NCBI GenBank assembly: GCA_017381835.1
Contig: JAFOBK010000277.1
Location: forward strand, 1-8,837
Reading direction: 5' to 3'
Source: Oscillospiraceae bacterium
GTDB taxonomy: Bacteria; Bacillota_A; Clostridia; Oscillospirales; Oscillospiraceae
Length of the DNA: 8,837 nucleotides
Part shown: positions 1 through 6,775 of the stretch, piece after piece
Numbering within the stretch: the stretch's first letter is position 1
Layout of the letters: each line of letters begins with the position of its first letter
Position numbers and translations under genes: made by a program
The notes under the pieces: model-generated
Database searches by the model: none
What the model saw: the letters and a program-made list of their open reading frames with translations, nothing else
What the model was told of the DNA's origin: nothing

Positions 1-1892
1 AAGTAATGGGCGGTACGCTCCGCATCCTCAGGCATCACCTTGATGAGTCTGCGGGTCTCGGGATTCATAGTGGTCATCCACATCATCTCGGGGTCATTCT
101 CGCCAAGACCCTTGGAGCGCTGGATGGTGACTTTCTTGCCTTCCAATTCCTTCAGAATCTTAACCTTTTCCTGCTCATTATAAGCAAACCAGGTCTTATC
201 CTTGCAGGTGATTTCAAAGAGGGGGGATTCTGCGATATACACATAGCCGTCCCGGATCAGCTTGGGGCAGAGCCGGTAGAGCATGGTGAGGATCAGGGTG
301 CGGATCTGGAAGCCGTCCACGTCAGCATCGGTACAGATGATGACTTTATTCCAGCGCAGGTTATCAATATCAAAAGAGCTGAGATCCTTGGCCTTCTTGC
401 CCTGGATCTCCACACCGCAGCCCAAGACCTTCATCAGGTCCGTGATGATGGGGGATGCGAAAATGCGGTTGTAGTCTGCCTTCAGGCAGTTGAGGATTTT
501 GCCGCGGACGGGCATAATGCCCTGGAATTCCGCATCACGGGAGAGCTTAACGCTGCCCAATGCGGAGTCACCCTCCACGATGTAGAGTTCCCGCAGGTTG
601 GTGTCCTTGGTGCGGCAATCCACGAATTTCTGAACACGGTTGGCAATATCCACCTTGGCGCTCAGGTTCTTCTTTACATTGGAGCGGGTTTTTTCCGCAG
701 ACTCACGGGCGCGCTTATTCACAAGAATCTGCTCGGCGGCACGGTCGGCCTCCTGCTTATTCTCCAAGAACCATACCTGTAGCTGCTCACGGAAGAAGGC
801 TGCCATGGCCTCCTGGGTGAACTTGGAATTCACAGACTTTTTGGTCTGATTCTCAAAGCAGCCGATGGTGGAGAAGCAGTTGGTGACGATGATCAGGCTG
901 TCCTGGATATCCTGGAAGATGATCTTGTTCTCGGTTTTGGTGTACTTGTTGTTATCTCTTAAGAATTTATCAAAAGCCGCCACAAAGGAGGAGCGCACTG
1001 CCTTATCGGGGCTGCCGCCGTACTCCAGCCAGGAGGAGTTGTGATAGTACTCGGTGTGGCTCAGCTGCTTACTAAAGCAGAAAGAGGCGGTGATCTTCAG
1101 CTTCATCTCGGGGCGGTTTTCCGCATCCCGGCCACGGCGCTCCGCTTCCCAGAACACGGGCATGGTGAAGGCATTATCCCCTACCAGCTCCTCCACATAC
1201 TGGCGGATGCCGTCCTGATAGCAGTATTCCTCTTCCTCGAACTTCTTGCCCACCTGGTTGCGGAACTTAAAGGTGATGCCCTTGTTCACAACTGCCTGGC
1301 GGCGCAGCACATCCCGGTAGTACTCCACGGGGATGTTGATATCCGTAAAGACCTGGCGGTCGGGACGCCAATGGAAGCAGGAGCCGGTCTTCTTCCGGTC
1401 GGTGGGTTCTTTCTTGAGACCGCCCTTATTTCTGCCCTTTTCAAAGTGCAGGTCATAGCGGTATCCGTCACGGCGGATGGTGGCGTCAAAAAACTCGGAA
1501 GCGTACTGGGTGGCGCAGGAACCCAGGCCGTTCAGGCCCAGGGAGTACTCATAGTTCTCGCCGTTTTCGCCGTACTTGCCGCCGGCATACATCTCGCAGA
1601 ACACCAGCTCCCAGTTATAGCGCTTTTCTTTTTCATTATAGTCCACAGGGCAGCCGCGGCCAAAATCTTCCACTTCCACAGAAAGGTCTTCGTAACGGGT
1701 GACGATGACCGTATCGCCGTGGCCCTCTCTGGCCTCGTCGATGGCATTACTGAGGATTTCAAAGACCGCATGCTTACAGCCTTCCAGATCGTCGGAACCG
1801 AAGATGACAGCGGGGCGCTTACGCACACGCTCTTCGCCCTTCAGCATGGAGATGCTGGAGTTGCCGTATTGTTCCTGTCTTGCTTTTGCCAT
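1..1892 (-). CDS. Type IIA DNA topoisomerase B subunit (GyrB/ParE-like), divergent, C-terminus cut by window edge
   Basis: The minus-strand frame stays open from ATG at 1892 to the left edge, about 630 codons. This subunit carries the ATPase and TOPRIM parts of a gyrase or topo IV enzyme, which passes one DNA duplex through another using ATP. Seen: GHKL ATPase with EILSNAIDEA (N49), EDFGRGCPVD (D76), AGGKYG (103-108) and SLGLNGLGS (117-125); transducer QTK (349-351); TOPRIM EGDSALGS (E440) and DADVDG (522-527); then PVRGKILN and QRSKGLGE motifs. Catalytic residues look intact, but several surrounding positions differ from textbook GyrB (RPAVIFG for RPGMYIG, LGLNGLG for GGLHGVG, DADVDGFQ for DADVDGSH). 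This suggests a paralogue rather than the housekeeping GyrB. GGAGAG at 1900-1905 lies 7 nt before the start. Probably only a few dozen residues are missing. A matching A subunit would be expected just beyond the left edge. Gyrase versus topo IV cannot be decided here. Confidence 0.93.
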   Translation of the reverse strand, partial: MAKARQEQYGNSSISMLKGEERVRKRPAVIFGSDDLEGCKHAVFEILSNAIDEAREGHGDTVIVTRYEDLSVEVEDFGRGCPVDYNEKEKRYNWELVFCEMYAGGKYGENGENYEYSLGLNGLGSCATQYASEFFDATIRRDGYRYDLHFEKGRNKGGLKKEPTDRKKTGSCFHWRPDRQVFTDINIPVEYYRDVLRRQAVVNKGITFKFRNQVGKKFEEEEYCYQDGIRQYVEELVGDNAFTMPVFWEAERRGRDAENRPEMKLKITASFCFSKQLSHTEYYHNSSWLEYGGSPDKAVRSSFVAAFDKFLRDNNKYTKTENKIIFQDIQDSLIIVTNCFSTIGCFENQTKKSVNSKFTQEAMAAFFREQLQVWFLENKQEADRAAEQILVNKRARESAEKTRSNVKKNLSAKVDIANRVQKFVDCRTKDTNLRELYIVEGDSALGSVKLSRDAEFQGIMPVRGKILNCLKADYNRIFASPIITDLMKVLGCGVEIQGKKAKDLSSFDIDNLRWNKVIICTDADVDGFQIRTLILTMLYRLCPKLIRDGYVYIAESPLFEITCKDKTWFAYNEQEKVKILKELEGKKVTIQRSKGLGENDPEMMWMTTMNPETRRLIKVMPEDAERTAHY

Positions 1893-1928
1893 TGTGATTC
1901 TCTCCAAATCTCATAATAAATCCAGTAT

Positions 1929-1957
1929 ATTATATCCATTTTGTGGAGGAAAGTCAA
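1929..1957 (-). promoter_or_regulatory. Sigma-A-type promoter of the topoisomerase B gene
   Basis: Read on the minus strand, TTGACT (1957-1952) is followed after exactly 17 nt by a perfect TATAAT (1934-1929). Transcription would start near 1922 and give a leader of about 30 nt with GGAGAG placed 7 nt before ATG. This is the closest match to the vegetative consensus in the window, which fits constitutive expression. Confidence 0.85.
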
Positions 1958-2048
1958 TATGGGCACAAGATGTGGGTTTAGGGTCTTCTTTTTCCCTACA
2001 TCGGAGGTTTTTCACAGAAAAATATGCTGCGATTGACTGCTTACCACC

Positions 2049-2072
2049 GGGAGGGTCAAGACCCTCCCCTAC
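2049..2072. repeat. Palindromic repeat, copy A (24 bp)
   Basis: GGGAGGGTC, AA, GACCCTCCC form a perfect inverted repeat followed by CTAC. The same 24 bp recur exactly at 3860-3883, on the other side of spoIVA. No T-run follows this copy, so it is unlikely to be a terminator for plus-strand transcripts. It lies between the divergent topoisomerase and spoIVA promoters. Confidence 0.8.
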
Positions 2073-2090
2073 AAGATGCGCTGAAAGCAA

Positions 2091-2127
2091 GGAGATTGCC
2101 ACGGTCGCTTTGCGCCCTCGCAATGAC
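2091..2127 (-). repeat. Solitary REP-like element of the GTCATTnnGAG type
   Basis: Read on the minus strand this begins GTCATTGCGAGGGCGC and ends GTGGCAATCTCC, with ATTGC/GCAAT arms. Its start resembles GTCATTCTGAGCG, which bounds the larger inverted repeats at 3690-3800 and 7739-7859. I recall sequences of this pattern as dispersed intergenic repeats in Clostridia genomes. Only one copy of this exact form lies in the window, so the family assignment is from memory. Confidence 0.5.
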
Positions 2128-2147
2128 GCGGATAGTTGTAAAGCTCA

Positions 2148-2176
2148 GCATAAAGCAATCCCATCGGACATACCAT
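2148..2176 (+). promoter_or_regulatory. Sigma-E-like (mother-cell sporulation) promoter of spoIVA
   Basis: GCATAAA (2148-2154) and CATACCAT (2169-2176), 14 nt apart, closely match the Bacillus sigma-E pattern, which has ATA in the -35 region and CATACAAT-like bases at -10. The start of transcription would fall near 2183, about 33 nt before the spoIVA ATG. In B. subtilis spoIVA is transcribed by sigma-E in the mother cell, so position and gene agree. No good sigma-A promoter competes in this gap on the plus strand. Confidence 0.7.
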
Positions 2177-2215
2177 GTGATAGAGCGTAGCTTACGGATT
2201 TTAAGGAGGCTGGAT

Positions 2216-3679
2216 ATGGAAAGTATTTACGCAGACATCGCTGCCAGAACCGGCGGGAATGTATATATCGGTGTGGTGGGGCCGGTACGAACTGGTAAGT
2301 CCACTCTGATCAAGCGGATCATGGAAACTTTGGTGATCCCCGCCATCGGTGACCCCTATCGGGCGCAAAGAGCCAGAGATGAACTGCCTCAAAGCGCCAG
2401 CGGCAGAACCATTATGACCGCAGAGCCGAAGTTCGTACCGGAGGAGGCTGTGGAGATCACCCCCGACGGAAAGACCAACCTGCGCTTAAGGATGATCGAT
2501 TCGGTGGGATATATGATCCCCGGTGCCGTGGGCGCTGATGAAGAGGGTGTGCCCCGCATGGTCAGCACACCCTGGCAGGAAACGCCCATTCCCATGACCG
2601 AGGCGGCGGAGCTGGGCACGAAGAAGGTCATGGAGGATCACTGCTCCATCGGCCTTGTGGTCACCACCGACGGGTCTGTGACAGATATTCCACGGGGGGA
2701 TTATGTGGAAGCTGAGGGCAGAGCCATTCGGGATATGCAGGCCACGGGGAAACCGTTTTTGGTGGTTGTGAATACCCGAAACCCAGGATCCGAGGAATCC
2801 GGCGCTGTGCAGAACGAACTGCGAAGCCGCTATGGGGTGGAGTCGGTGGCAGCGGACTGCCAGGCGCTGACAAAGGAGGGCATCGCCCAGCTTTTGGAGC
2901 AGCTTCTGTACAGCTTCCCCCTGCGGCAGGTGCTGGTCTATCTGCCCCGGTGGCTGGATGCTCTGGAAGCGGATCATCCCCTGAAAGCCGCCCTCTACCC
3001 TGCCCTGCAGAAAAAGGCCGCGGAGATTGCCAGCCTTGCCCAAGCAGAGGGAACGCTGGGGAAACTGCGGGAACTGGAGGATGTGGTGGATATGGTGATC
3101 CGTTCGGTGGATCTGGGGTCAGGCACGGTAGCCTGCCAGATTACCCTGAAGGATTCCCTTTTCTATGAAATTCTCAGCAGCCGGGCCGGTCAGTCAATCG
3201 AAAACGACGGTCAGCTGCTGCAGCTGCTGACGGAACTTGCCGGAGTAAAGGCAGAATATGACAAAATTTCCGATGCCATGGCGGCGGTGCAGGCTACCGG
3301 TTACGGGATCGTGATGCCCACGGCCAAGGACACGGTACTGGAGCAGCCGGAGGTGGTGAAAAAAGGCGGTGCTTACGGAGTAAAACTGAAGGCTCAGGCG
3401 CCATCCATTCACATGATCCGGGTGGATGTGGGGACGGAGATCAGCCCTATGGTAGGCGGCGAGCAGCAGTCTATGGATCTCATTGGCTACTTAAGCGGGG
3501 AGGATCCGGAGAAGCTTTGGGAGAGTAATATTTTCGGAAAATCCGTGGGTGCCATGATCCAGGAAGGGCTGACCGGTAAACTTCTCCGGACACCGGAGGA
3601 TGTCAGGGCAAAGTTTCGGGGTACGCTGACAAGGGTGATCAACGAAGGGGCAAATGGACTGATCTGCCTTATTTTATAA
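2216..3679 (+). CDS. spoIVA: Stage IV sporulation protein A, spore-coat basement-layer ATPase
   Basis: The predicted 487-residue protein is close to the 492 residues I recall for B. subtilis SpoIVA. SpoIVA is made in the mother cell, binds the forespore surface with SpoVM, and uses ATP to polymerise into the layer on which the coat and cortex depend. Seen: a TRAFAC-type P-loop, GPVRTGKST, with K28 and S29; a sensor region, GRTIMTAEPKFVP (63-75); Walker B, MIDSVGYMIPG (D95); TTDGS and VVNTRNP segments in the nucleotide domain; and a conserved C-terminus with QTGYGIV-like ATGYGIV, LKAQAPSIHMIRVDV, NIFGKS and the final INEGANGLICLIL. AAGGAGG at 2203-2209 is well placed for ATG at 2216. Upstream in-frame codons belong to repeat DNA, so a longer start is rejected. 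B. subtilis has two threonines in the sensor; here the second is alanine (A69). Confidence 0.97.
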   Translation: MESIYADIAARTGGNVYIGVVGPVRTGKSTLIKRIMETLVIPAIGDPYRAQRARDELPQSASGRTIMTAEPKFVPEEAVEITPDGKTNLRLRMIDSVGYMIPGAVGADEEGVPRMVSTPWQETPIPMTEAAELGTKKVMEDHCSIGLVVTTDGSVTDIPRGDYVEAEGRAIRDMQATGKPFLVVVNTRNPGSEESGAVQNELRSRYGVESVAADCQALTKEGIAQLLEQLLYSFPLRQVLVYLPRWLDALEADHPLKAALYPALQKKAAEIASLAQAEGTLGKLRELEDVVDMVIRSVDLGSGTVACQITLKDSLFYEILSSRAGQSIENDGQLLQLLTELAGVKAEYDKISDAMAAVQATGYGIVMPTAKDTVLEQPEVVKKGGAYGVKLKAQAPSIHMIRVDVGTEISPMVGGEQQSMDLIGYLSGEDPEKLWESNIFGKSVGAMIQEGLTGKLLRTPEDVRAKFRGTLTRVINEGANGLICLIL

Positions 3680-3689
3680 CGAACTACTA

Positions 3690-3800
3690 TGTCATTCTGA
3701 GCGACCGCAGGGAGTCGAAGAATCTACCAACTATTTTGATGCACAGCAGCTTGTAAATGCGAAGATCCTTCGGCTCCATTGCATTGCGCTCAGGATGACA
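3690..3800. repeat. Inverted-repeat element, copy 1 (111 bp, MITE/REP-like)
   Basis: The ends are TGTCATTCTGAGCG and CGCTCAGGATGACA, which are inverted copies matching at 13 of 14 positions. Inside, AGTCGAAGAATCT (3713-3725) is opposed by AAGATCCTTCGGCT, so most of the element can fold back on itself. Copy 2 at 7739-7859 has identical 14-bp ends and the shared inner blocks ACAGCAGC and AAGATCCTTCG. It starts 10 nt after the spoIVA stop and encodes nothing convincing. Transcribed, it would make a long hairpin after spoIVA. Confidence 0.8.
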
Positions 3801-3859
3801 GATTTTAAGATGATACGTTTTCACATCGGGTTACGGCGAACACAGCGCGCGTACTGTGC

Positions 3860-3889
3860 GGGAGGGTCAAGACCCTCCCCTACTTTTTT
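3860..3889 (+). terminator. Palindromic repeat copy B plus T-run, probable spoIVA terminator
   Basis: Bases 3860-3883 are an exact copy of the 24-bp palindrome at 2049-2072, a 9-bp GC-rich stem ending in CTAC. Here it is followed directly by six T residues (3884-3889). A strong stem with a U-tract about 4 nt after it fits an intrinsic terminator for plus-strand transcripts. No other terminator lies between spoIVA and the next promoter. The 4-nt gap between stem and T-run makes its efficiency uncertain. Confidence 0.55.
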
Positions 3890-3940
3890 GCAATGCTGAA
3901 TCACAAAGCCTATTTTCTCCAATTGTTTATTTATTTTTCC

Positions 3941-3969
3941 TTTACCCGCTGGGAATCCTATGGTAAAAT
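3941..3969 (+). promoter_or_regulatory. Extended -10 promoter of the YfhO-family gene
   Basis: TTTACC (3941-3946), 17 nt, then TAAAAT (3964-3969) preceded by TGG, giving a TGn extended -10. Transcription would begin near 3976, about 24 nt before the ATG at 4000. The flanking DNA is AT-rich compared with the neighbouring genes. Confidence 0.7.
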
Positions 3970-3999
3970 AAAAAATAAGAATTTCCTGGGGGCAAATGA

Positions 4000-6675
4000 A
4001 TGAAATTGCATGACCTGAAAAATAAAAAATGGAATTATCCGGCGCTGGCATTCGCCTTTACCTTTGTAGGGTTTCTCATGGTAATGCTCATCAAGGGACT
4101 TTGTCCCTTTGGTGATTCCGCCATGCTCTACTCCGATGCCTATCACCAGTACTATCCCTTCTTCCTGGCCTTCCGGCGGGCAATTCTCTCGGGCCAGTCT
4201 CTACTCTACAGCTGGGATGTGGGTCTTGGTATGGACTATTTAGGCCTCATTGCCTATTATCTGGCATCGCCTCTGAACCTTCTGAGCCTGATCCTGCCGG
4301 AGAGCTGGATGCTGCCCTATTTCTCTTTGATGGTTCCCCTGAAGCTGGGACTGGCGGCCATGTTCTTCGCCCTCTTTTTGCAGAAGCTCTATGGCCATGA
4401 GGAGATCGGCCTTTCTCTCTTCGGCTGCTTCTACGGTCTGTGCGCCTGGGCGCTGGCCTATCTTTGGAACATCATGTGGCTGGATACCTTCGCGCTGCTG
4501 CCGCTGGTGATGCTGGGTATGGTGCGGCTGCTGACCCAGCGCAAATTCATGCTCTATACCCTGACCCTTTTCCTCTCCATCCTGGCTAATTACTACATTG
4601 GCTTCTTTACCTGCGTATTCCTGCTGCTGACCTTCTTCTGCTATGAATTCTGCCGTTGGGGCGGTTTCAAGAAGTTCTGCATCGATTTTGGGTTGATGGC
4701 TCTCTTTTCTGCCATCGCCATTGCCATGACCGCATTTCTGGAGCTGCCTGCCCTGGCAGCGCTGCAGACCACCCAGTCCAGCGTCAACACCTTCCCGGAG
4801 GGCTTTGACTTAAACATTGCAGACGAGGACACCTGGATGGGTCTGCTGGATGCCATGCGCCAGGTGGCGGGCAATATGAACGGAGGATTGGAGCCTACCT
4901 TTAAGGAGGGTCTTCCCAATCTTTACTGCGGTGTATTTGCCAATGCACTTGCATTCGCATTTCTGTTTTGCAGAAAAGTGCCTCTAAAGGACAAAATCGC
5001 CGCGGTTCTGCTGTTACTGTTCTTTAACATCAGCTTCATCTTCCGGCAGCTGGACTATATTTGGCACGGCTTCCATTTCACCAACATGATCCCCTACCGG
5101 TTCAGCTTCCTCCACAGCTTTGTGGTGCTGTATATGGCCTATCGGGCCTACCTTCACCGGGAGGAATTCGCACTTTGGCAGGTTATCGCAGCCGGTGTGC
5201 TGGCAGTAGGTGTGATGATGTGCGCCGATAATCGGTTTGAGCCGCTGTATCTTGCCTACAACGGCGCGTTTTTGCTGCTGTATCTGTTTATTCTCATCTA
5301 TCCCCTCACCTTCCGGAAGTCCCCTGATGAGGACAACGAAGAGCAGGTGCGGGTCTATCAGCGGAAAGTGGCCGCCCAGCAGAAGCAATGCAAAGGTTTT
5401 CTTTGCATGGTAATTGCTTTGGAGCTGGTGCTGAATCTGGTGAATTTCGGCGTCTGCTTCCCCGGCACCACCACAGCCTTCTATCCCAGAGGCAAAGAAT
5501 ACTCCGCCTCCATGATCCGCTATATGCATGAGCGGGAGTGGGACGAGCTGTTCTTCCGGGCGGAAACCACCCATTCTCAGACTCTGAATGACGGCGCCCT
5601 GAACAACTATCACGGTGTTTCCGCCTTTACCAGCTCCGCCAATGTGAAGGTCACGGAGTTTATGCGCAAGCTTGGCTACGGCGCAAAAAACACTTATAAC
5701 CGCTATTGCTTTGAAGAAAGTTCACCGGTATCCAATCTTTTCCTGGGTCTTAAGTATATGATCGAGCGCAAGGGCCTTGTGGAAGAAAATCCCTATTTTA
5801 CCGACCTGCATTACTACGGCAAGGTGCATCTGCTGGAAAACAATGCCTACCTTCCCCTGGGCTTCCTGGCAGAGCCGGAGCTGGCAGAGCTGTCCTTTGA
5901 GGGTCGGGAGAATGCCTTTGACTTCCAGAATGATCTCTTTACCGCCGCGACCGGCATTGACGATCCTGTTTGGCGGCATATGTACGGCTCTGTGCTGTCC
6001 ATCACCGCCACCGATGCCACCCTTTCCAACATCACCACCGACGGCTACTGCACCTACACCACGGAAGACAGCGGCGGTCAGGTCAACTATCGCTACACCG
6101 CTGACCGGGAGGGTTTCCTGTGCATCCGGCTGGATCTAAGCAAGCGCAATGATTTTACGGTGTATCTCAACGACATGGAGCTTTACAGCGAGAGCATCAG
6201 TCTGCCCCAGATGCTGGCGGTTTCCCAGGTGGGAATCGGCGATGTGGTGGACATCCGCCTGGACTGCGGTGCCAATGAAAACGGCACGGTCAACATTAGC
6301 GCGGCGCTGATGAACGATGAACTGTTCCGTGAAGGCTATTCCCGTCTTTCCCAGTCGGTACTGGAGCTGGACTATTTCTCCACCACAGAAGTGGACGGCA
6401 CCATCCTCTGCAATCGTGACGGCCTGCTCTACACCTCCATCCCCCAGAACGGCAACTGGCATGTATATGTGGACGGCGAAATCGCGGAAACGGAGCTGGT
6501 TGGCGATGCCATGCTGGCAATCCCCCTGACAAAGGGCTATCACGAGATCCTGCTTCGCTATCGCAATCCTGCCTTTACCCTTGGACTGATGGTTTCCGTC
6601 GGCAGCACTGCAGCGCTCATTGGTCTGTATCTGTTATTCCGGCCTTTGAAGAAGAAGGGAAAATACGCAAAATAA
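4000..6675 (+). CDS. YfhO-family polytopic membrane protein (GT-C-like glycosyltransferase fold)
   Basis: The 891-residue protein has many hydrophobic segments from about residue 14 to 470, a long soluble part rich in acidic and aromatic residues, and one last membrane helix (about 861-880) before a lysine-rich tail. The N-terminal signature is typical of YfhO: GDSAMLYSDAYHQYYPFF (38-55), then YSWDVGLGMDY and YYLASPLNLLSL. Acidic residues in the first outer loop (D39, D46) are candidates for the GT-C catalytic site. In B. subtilis YfhO acts with CsbB to put GlcNAc on lipoteichoic acid, so addition of sugars to an envelope polymer is the likely role; the substrate here is unknown. The ATG has a GGGGG stretch (3988-3992) 7 nt upstream. 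The ATG at 3996 is out of frame. No CsbB- or GtcA-like partner lies nearby. The gene is monocistronic by its signals. Confidence 0.9.
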   Translation: MKLHDLKNKKWNYPALAFAFTFVGFLMVMLIKGLCPFGDSAMLYSDAYHQYYPFFLAFRRAILSGQSLLYSWDVGLGMDYLGLIAYYLASPLNLLSLILPESWMLPYFSLMVPLKLGLAAMFFALFLQKLYGHEEIGLSLFGCFYGLCAWALAYLWNIMWLDTFALLPLVMLGMVRLLTQRKFMLYTLTLFLSILANYYIGFFTCVFLLLTFFCYEFCRWGGFKKFCIDFGLMALFSAIAIAMTAFLELPALAALQTTQSSVNTFPEGFDLNIADEDTWMGLLDAMRQVAGNMNGGLEPTFKEGLPNLYCGVFANALAFAFLFCRKVPLKDKIAAVLLLLFFNISFIFRQLDYIWHGFHFTNMIPYRFSFLHSFVVLYMAYRAYLHREEFALWQVIAAGVLAVGVMMCADNRFEPLYLAYNGAFLLLYLFILIYPLTFRKSPDEDNEEQVRVYQRKVAAQQKQCKGFLCMVIALELVLNLVNFGVCFPGTTTAFYPRGKEYSASMIRYMHEREWDELFFRAETTHSQTLNDGALNNYHGVSAFTSSANVKVTEFMRKLGYGAKNTYNRYCFEESSPVSNLFLGLKYMIERKGLVEENPYFTDLHYYGKVHLLENNAYLPLGFLAEPELAELSFEGRENAFDFQNDLFTAATGIDDPVWRHMYGSVLSITATDATLSNITTDGYCTYTTEDSGGQVNYRYTADREGFLCIRLDLSKRNDFTVYLNDMELYSESISLPQMLAVSQVGIGDVVDIRLDCGANENGTVNISAALMNDELFREGYSRLSQSVLELDYFSTTEVDGTILCNRDGLLYTSIPQNGNWHVYVDGEIAETELVGDAMLAIPLTKGYHEILLRYRNPAFTLGLMVSVGSTAALIGLYLLFRPLKKKGKYAK

Positions 6676-6677
6676 AC

Positions 6678-6713
6678 AAAAACCGACATGGAATTTCTCC
6701 GTGTCGGTTTTTT
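6678..6713 (+). terminator. Intrinsic terminator of the YfhO-family gene
   Basis: ACCGACATGGA (6682-6692), loop ATTTC, TCCGTGTCGGT (6698-6708) give an 11-bp stem with one G-U pair, preceded by A residues and followed by T residues to 6713. It begins 3 nt after the stop codon. Only about 10 nt separate it from the next promoter. Confidence 0.93.
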
Positions 6714-6722
6714 ATGTTGGCC

Positions 6723-6750
6723 TTGACAATGCACCCGGGTATGGTATCCT
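6723..6750 (+). promoter_or_regulatory. Sigma-A-type promoter of the M28 peptidase gene
   Basis: A perfect TTGACA (6723-6728), 16 nt, then TATCCT (6745-6750) preceded by TGG (extended -10). The start would be near 6757, leaving a very short leader. CCTTGACA occurs twice, at 6721 and 6748; the second copy overlaps the -10 and probably has no -35 role, since no -10 fits downstream of it before the gene. Confidence 0.75.
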
Positions 6751-6775
6751 TGACATAAAGAAAGAGGCGATGCAA

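Noticed and set aside
6..1916. Long plus-strand open frames of 258 and 291 codons at 6-782 and 1041-1916
   Set aside because: They use the codon register complementary to the topoisomerase gene on the other strand, contain no recognisable domain, and are explained by that gene's rare use of TTA, CTA and TCA-type complements.
2024..2215. N-terminal extension of SpoIVA from an ATG at 2024
   Set aside because: The extra 64 codons are translated from repeat DNA and from the predicted sigma-E-like promoter. AAGGAGG at 2203-2209 fits the ATG at 2216, and the protein then matches the family length.
3669..3807. ATTTTA on both sides of the spoIVA-downstream element as a target duplication
   Set aside because: It is only 6 bp of AT-rich sequence, is not directly next to the element ends, and its left copy is part of the spoIVA stop region, so chance is likely.
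2049..3883. CRISPR-like array suggested by recurring palindromes
   Set aside because: Only two exact copies 1.8 kb apart, with a gene between them and no regular spacers or cas genes.
3801..4146. Minus-strand small open frames between spoIVA and the YfhO gene
   Set aside because: They consist of repeat and promoter DNA or lie opposite the YfhO start, and lack a ribosome site or any family signature.
5014..6543. Minus-strand open frames of 199 and 135 codons opposite the YfhO gene
   Set aside because: Shadows of the long membrane-protein gene with no start signals or recognisable domains.
6701..6775. GTG start at 6701 or ATG at 6770 for the M28 gene
   Set aside because: GTG lies in the preceding terminator and ahead of the gene's own promoter. 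The ATG at 6770 is only 2 nt from AGAGG, whereas the ATG at 6776 is 8 nt away.
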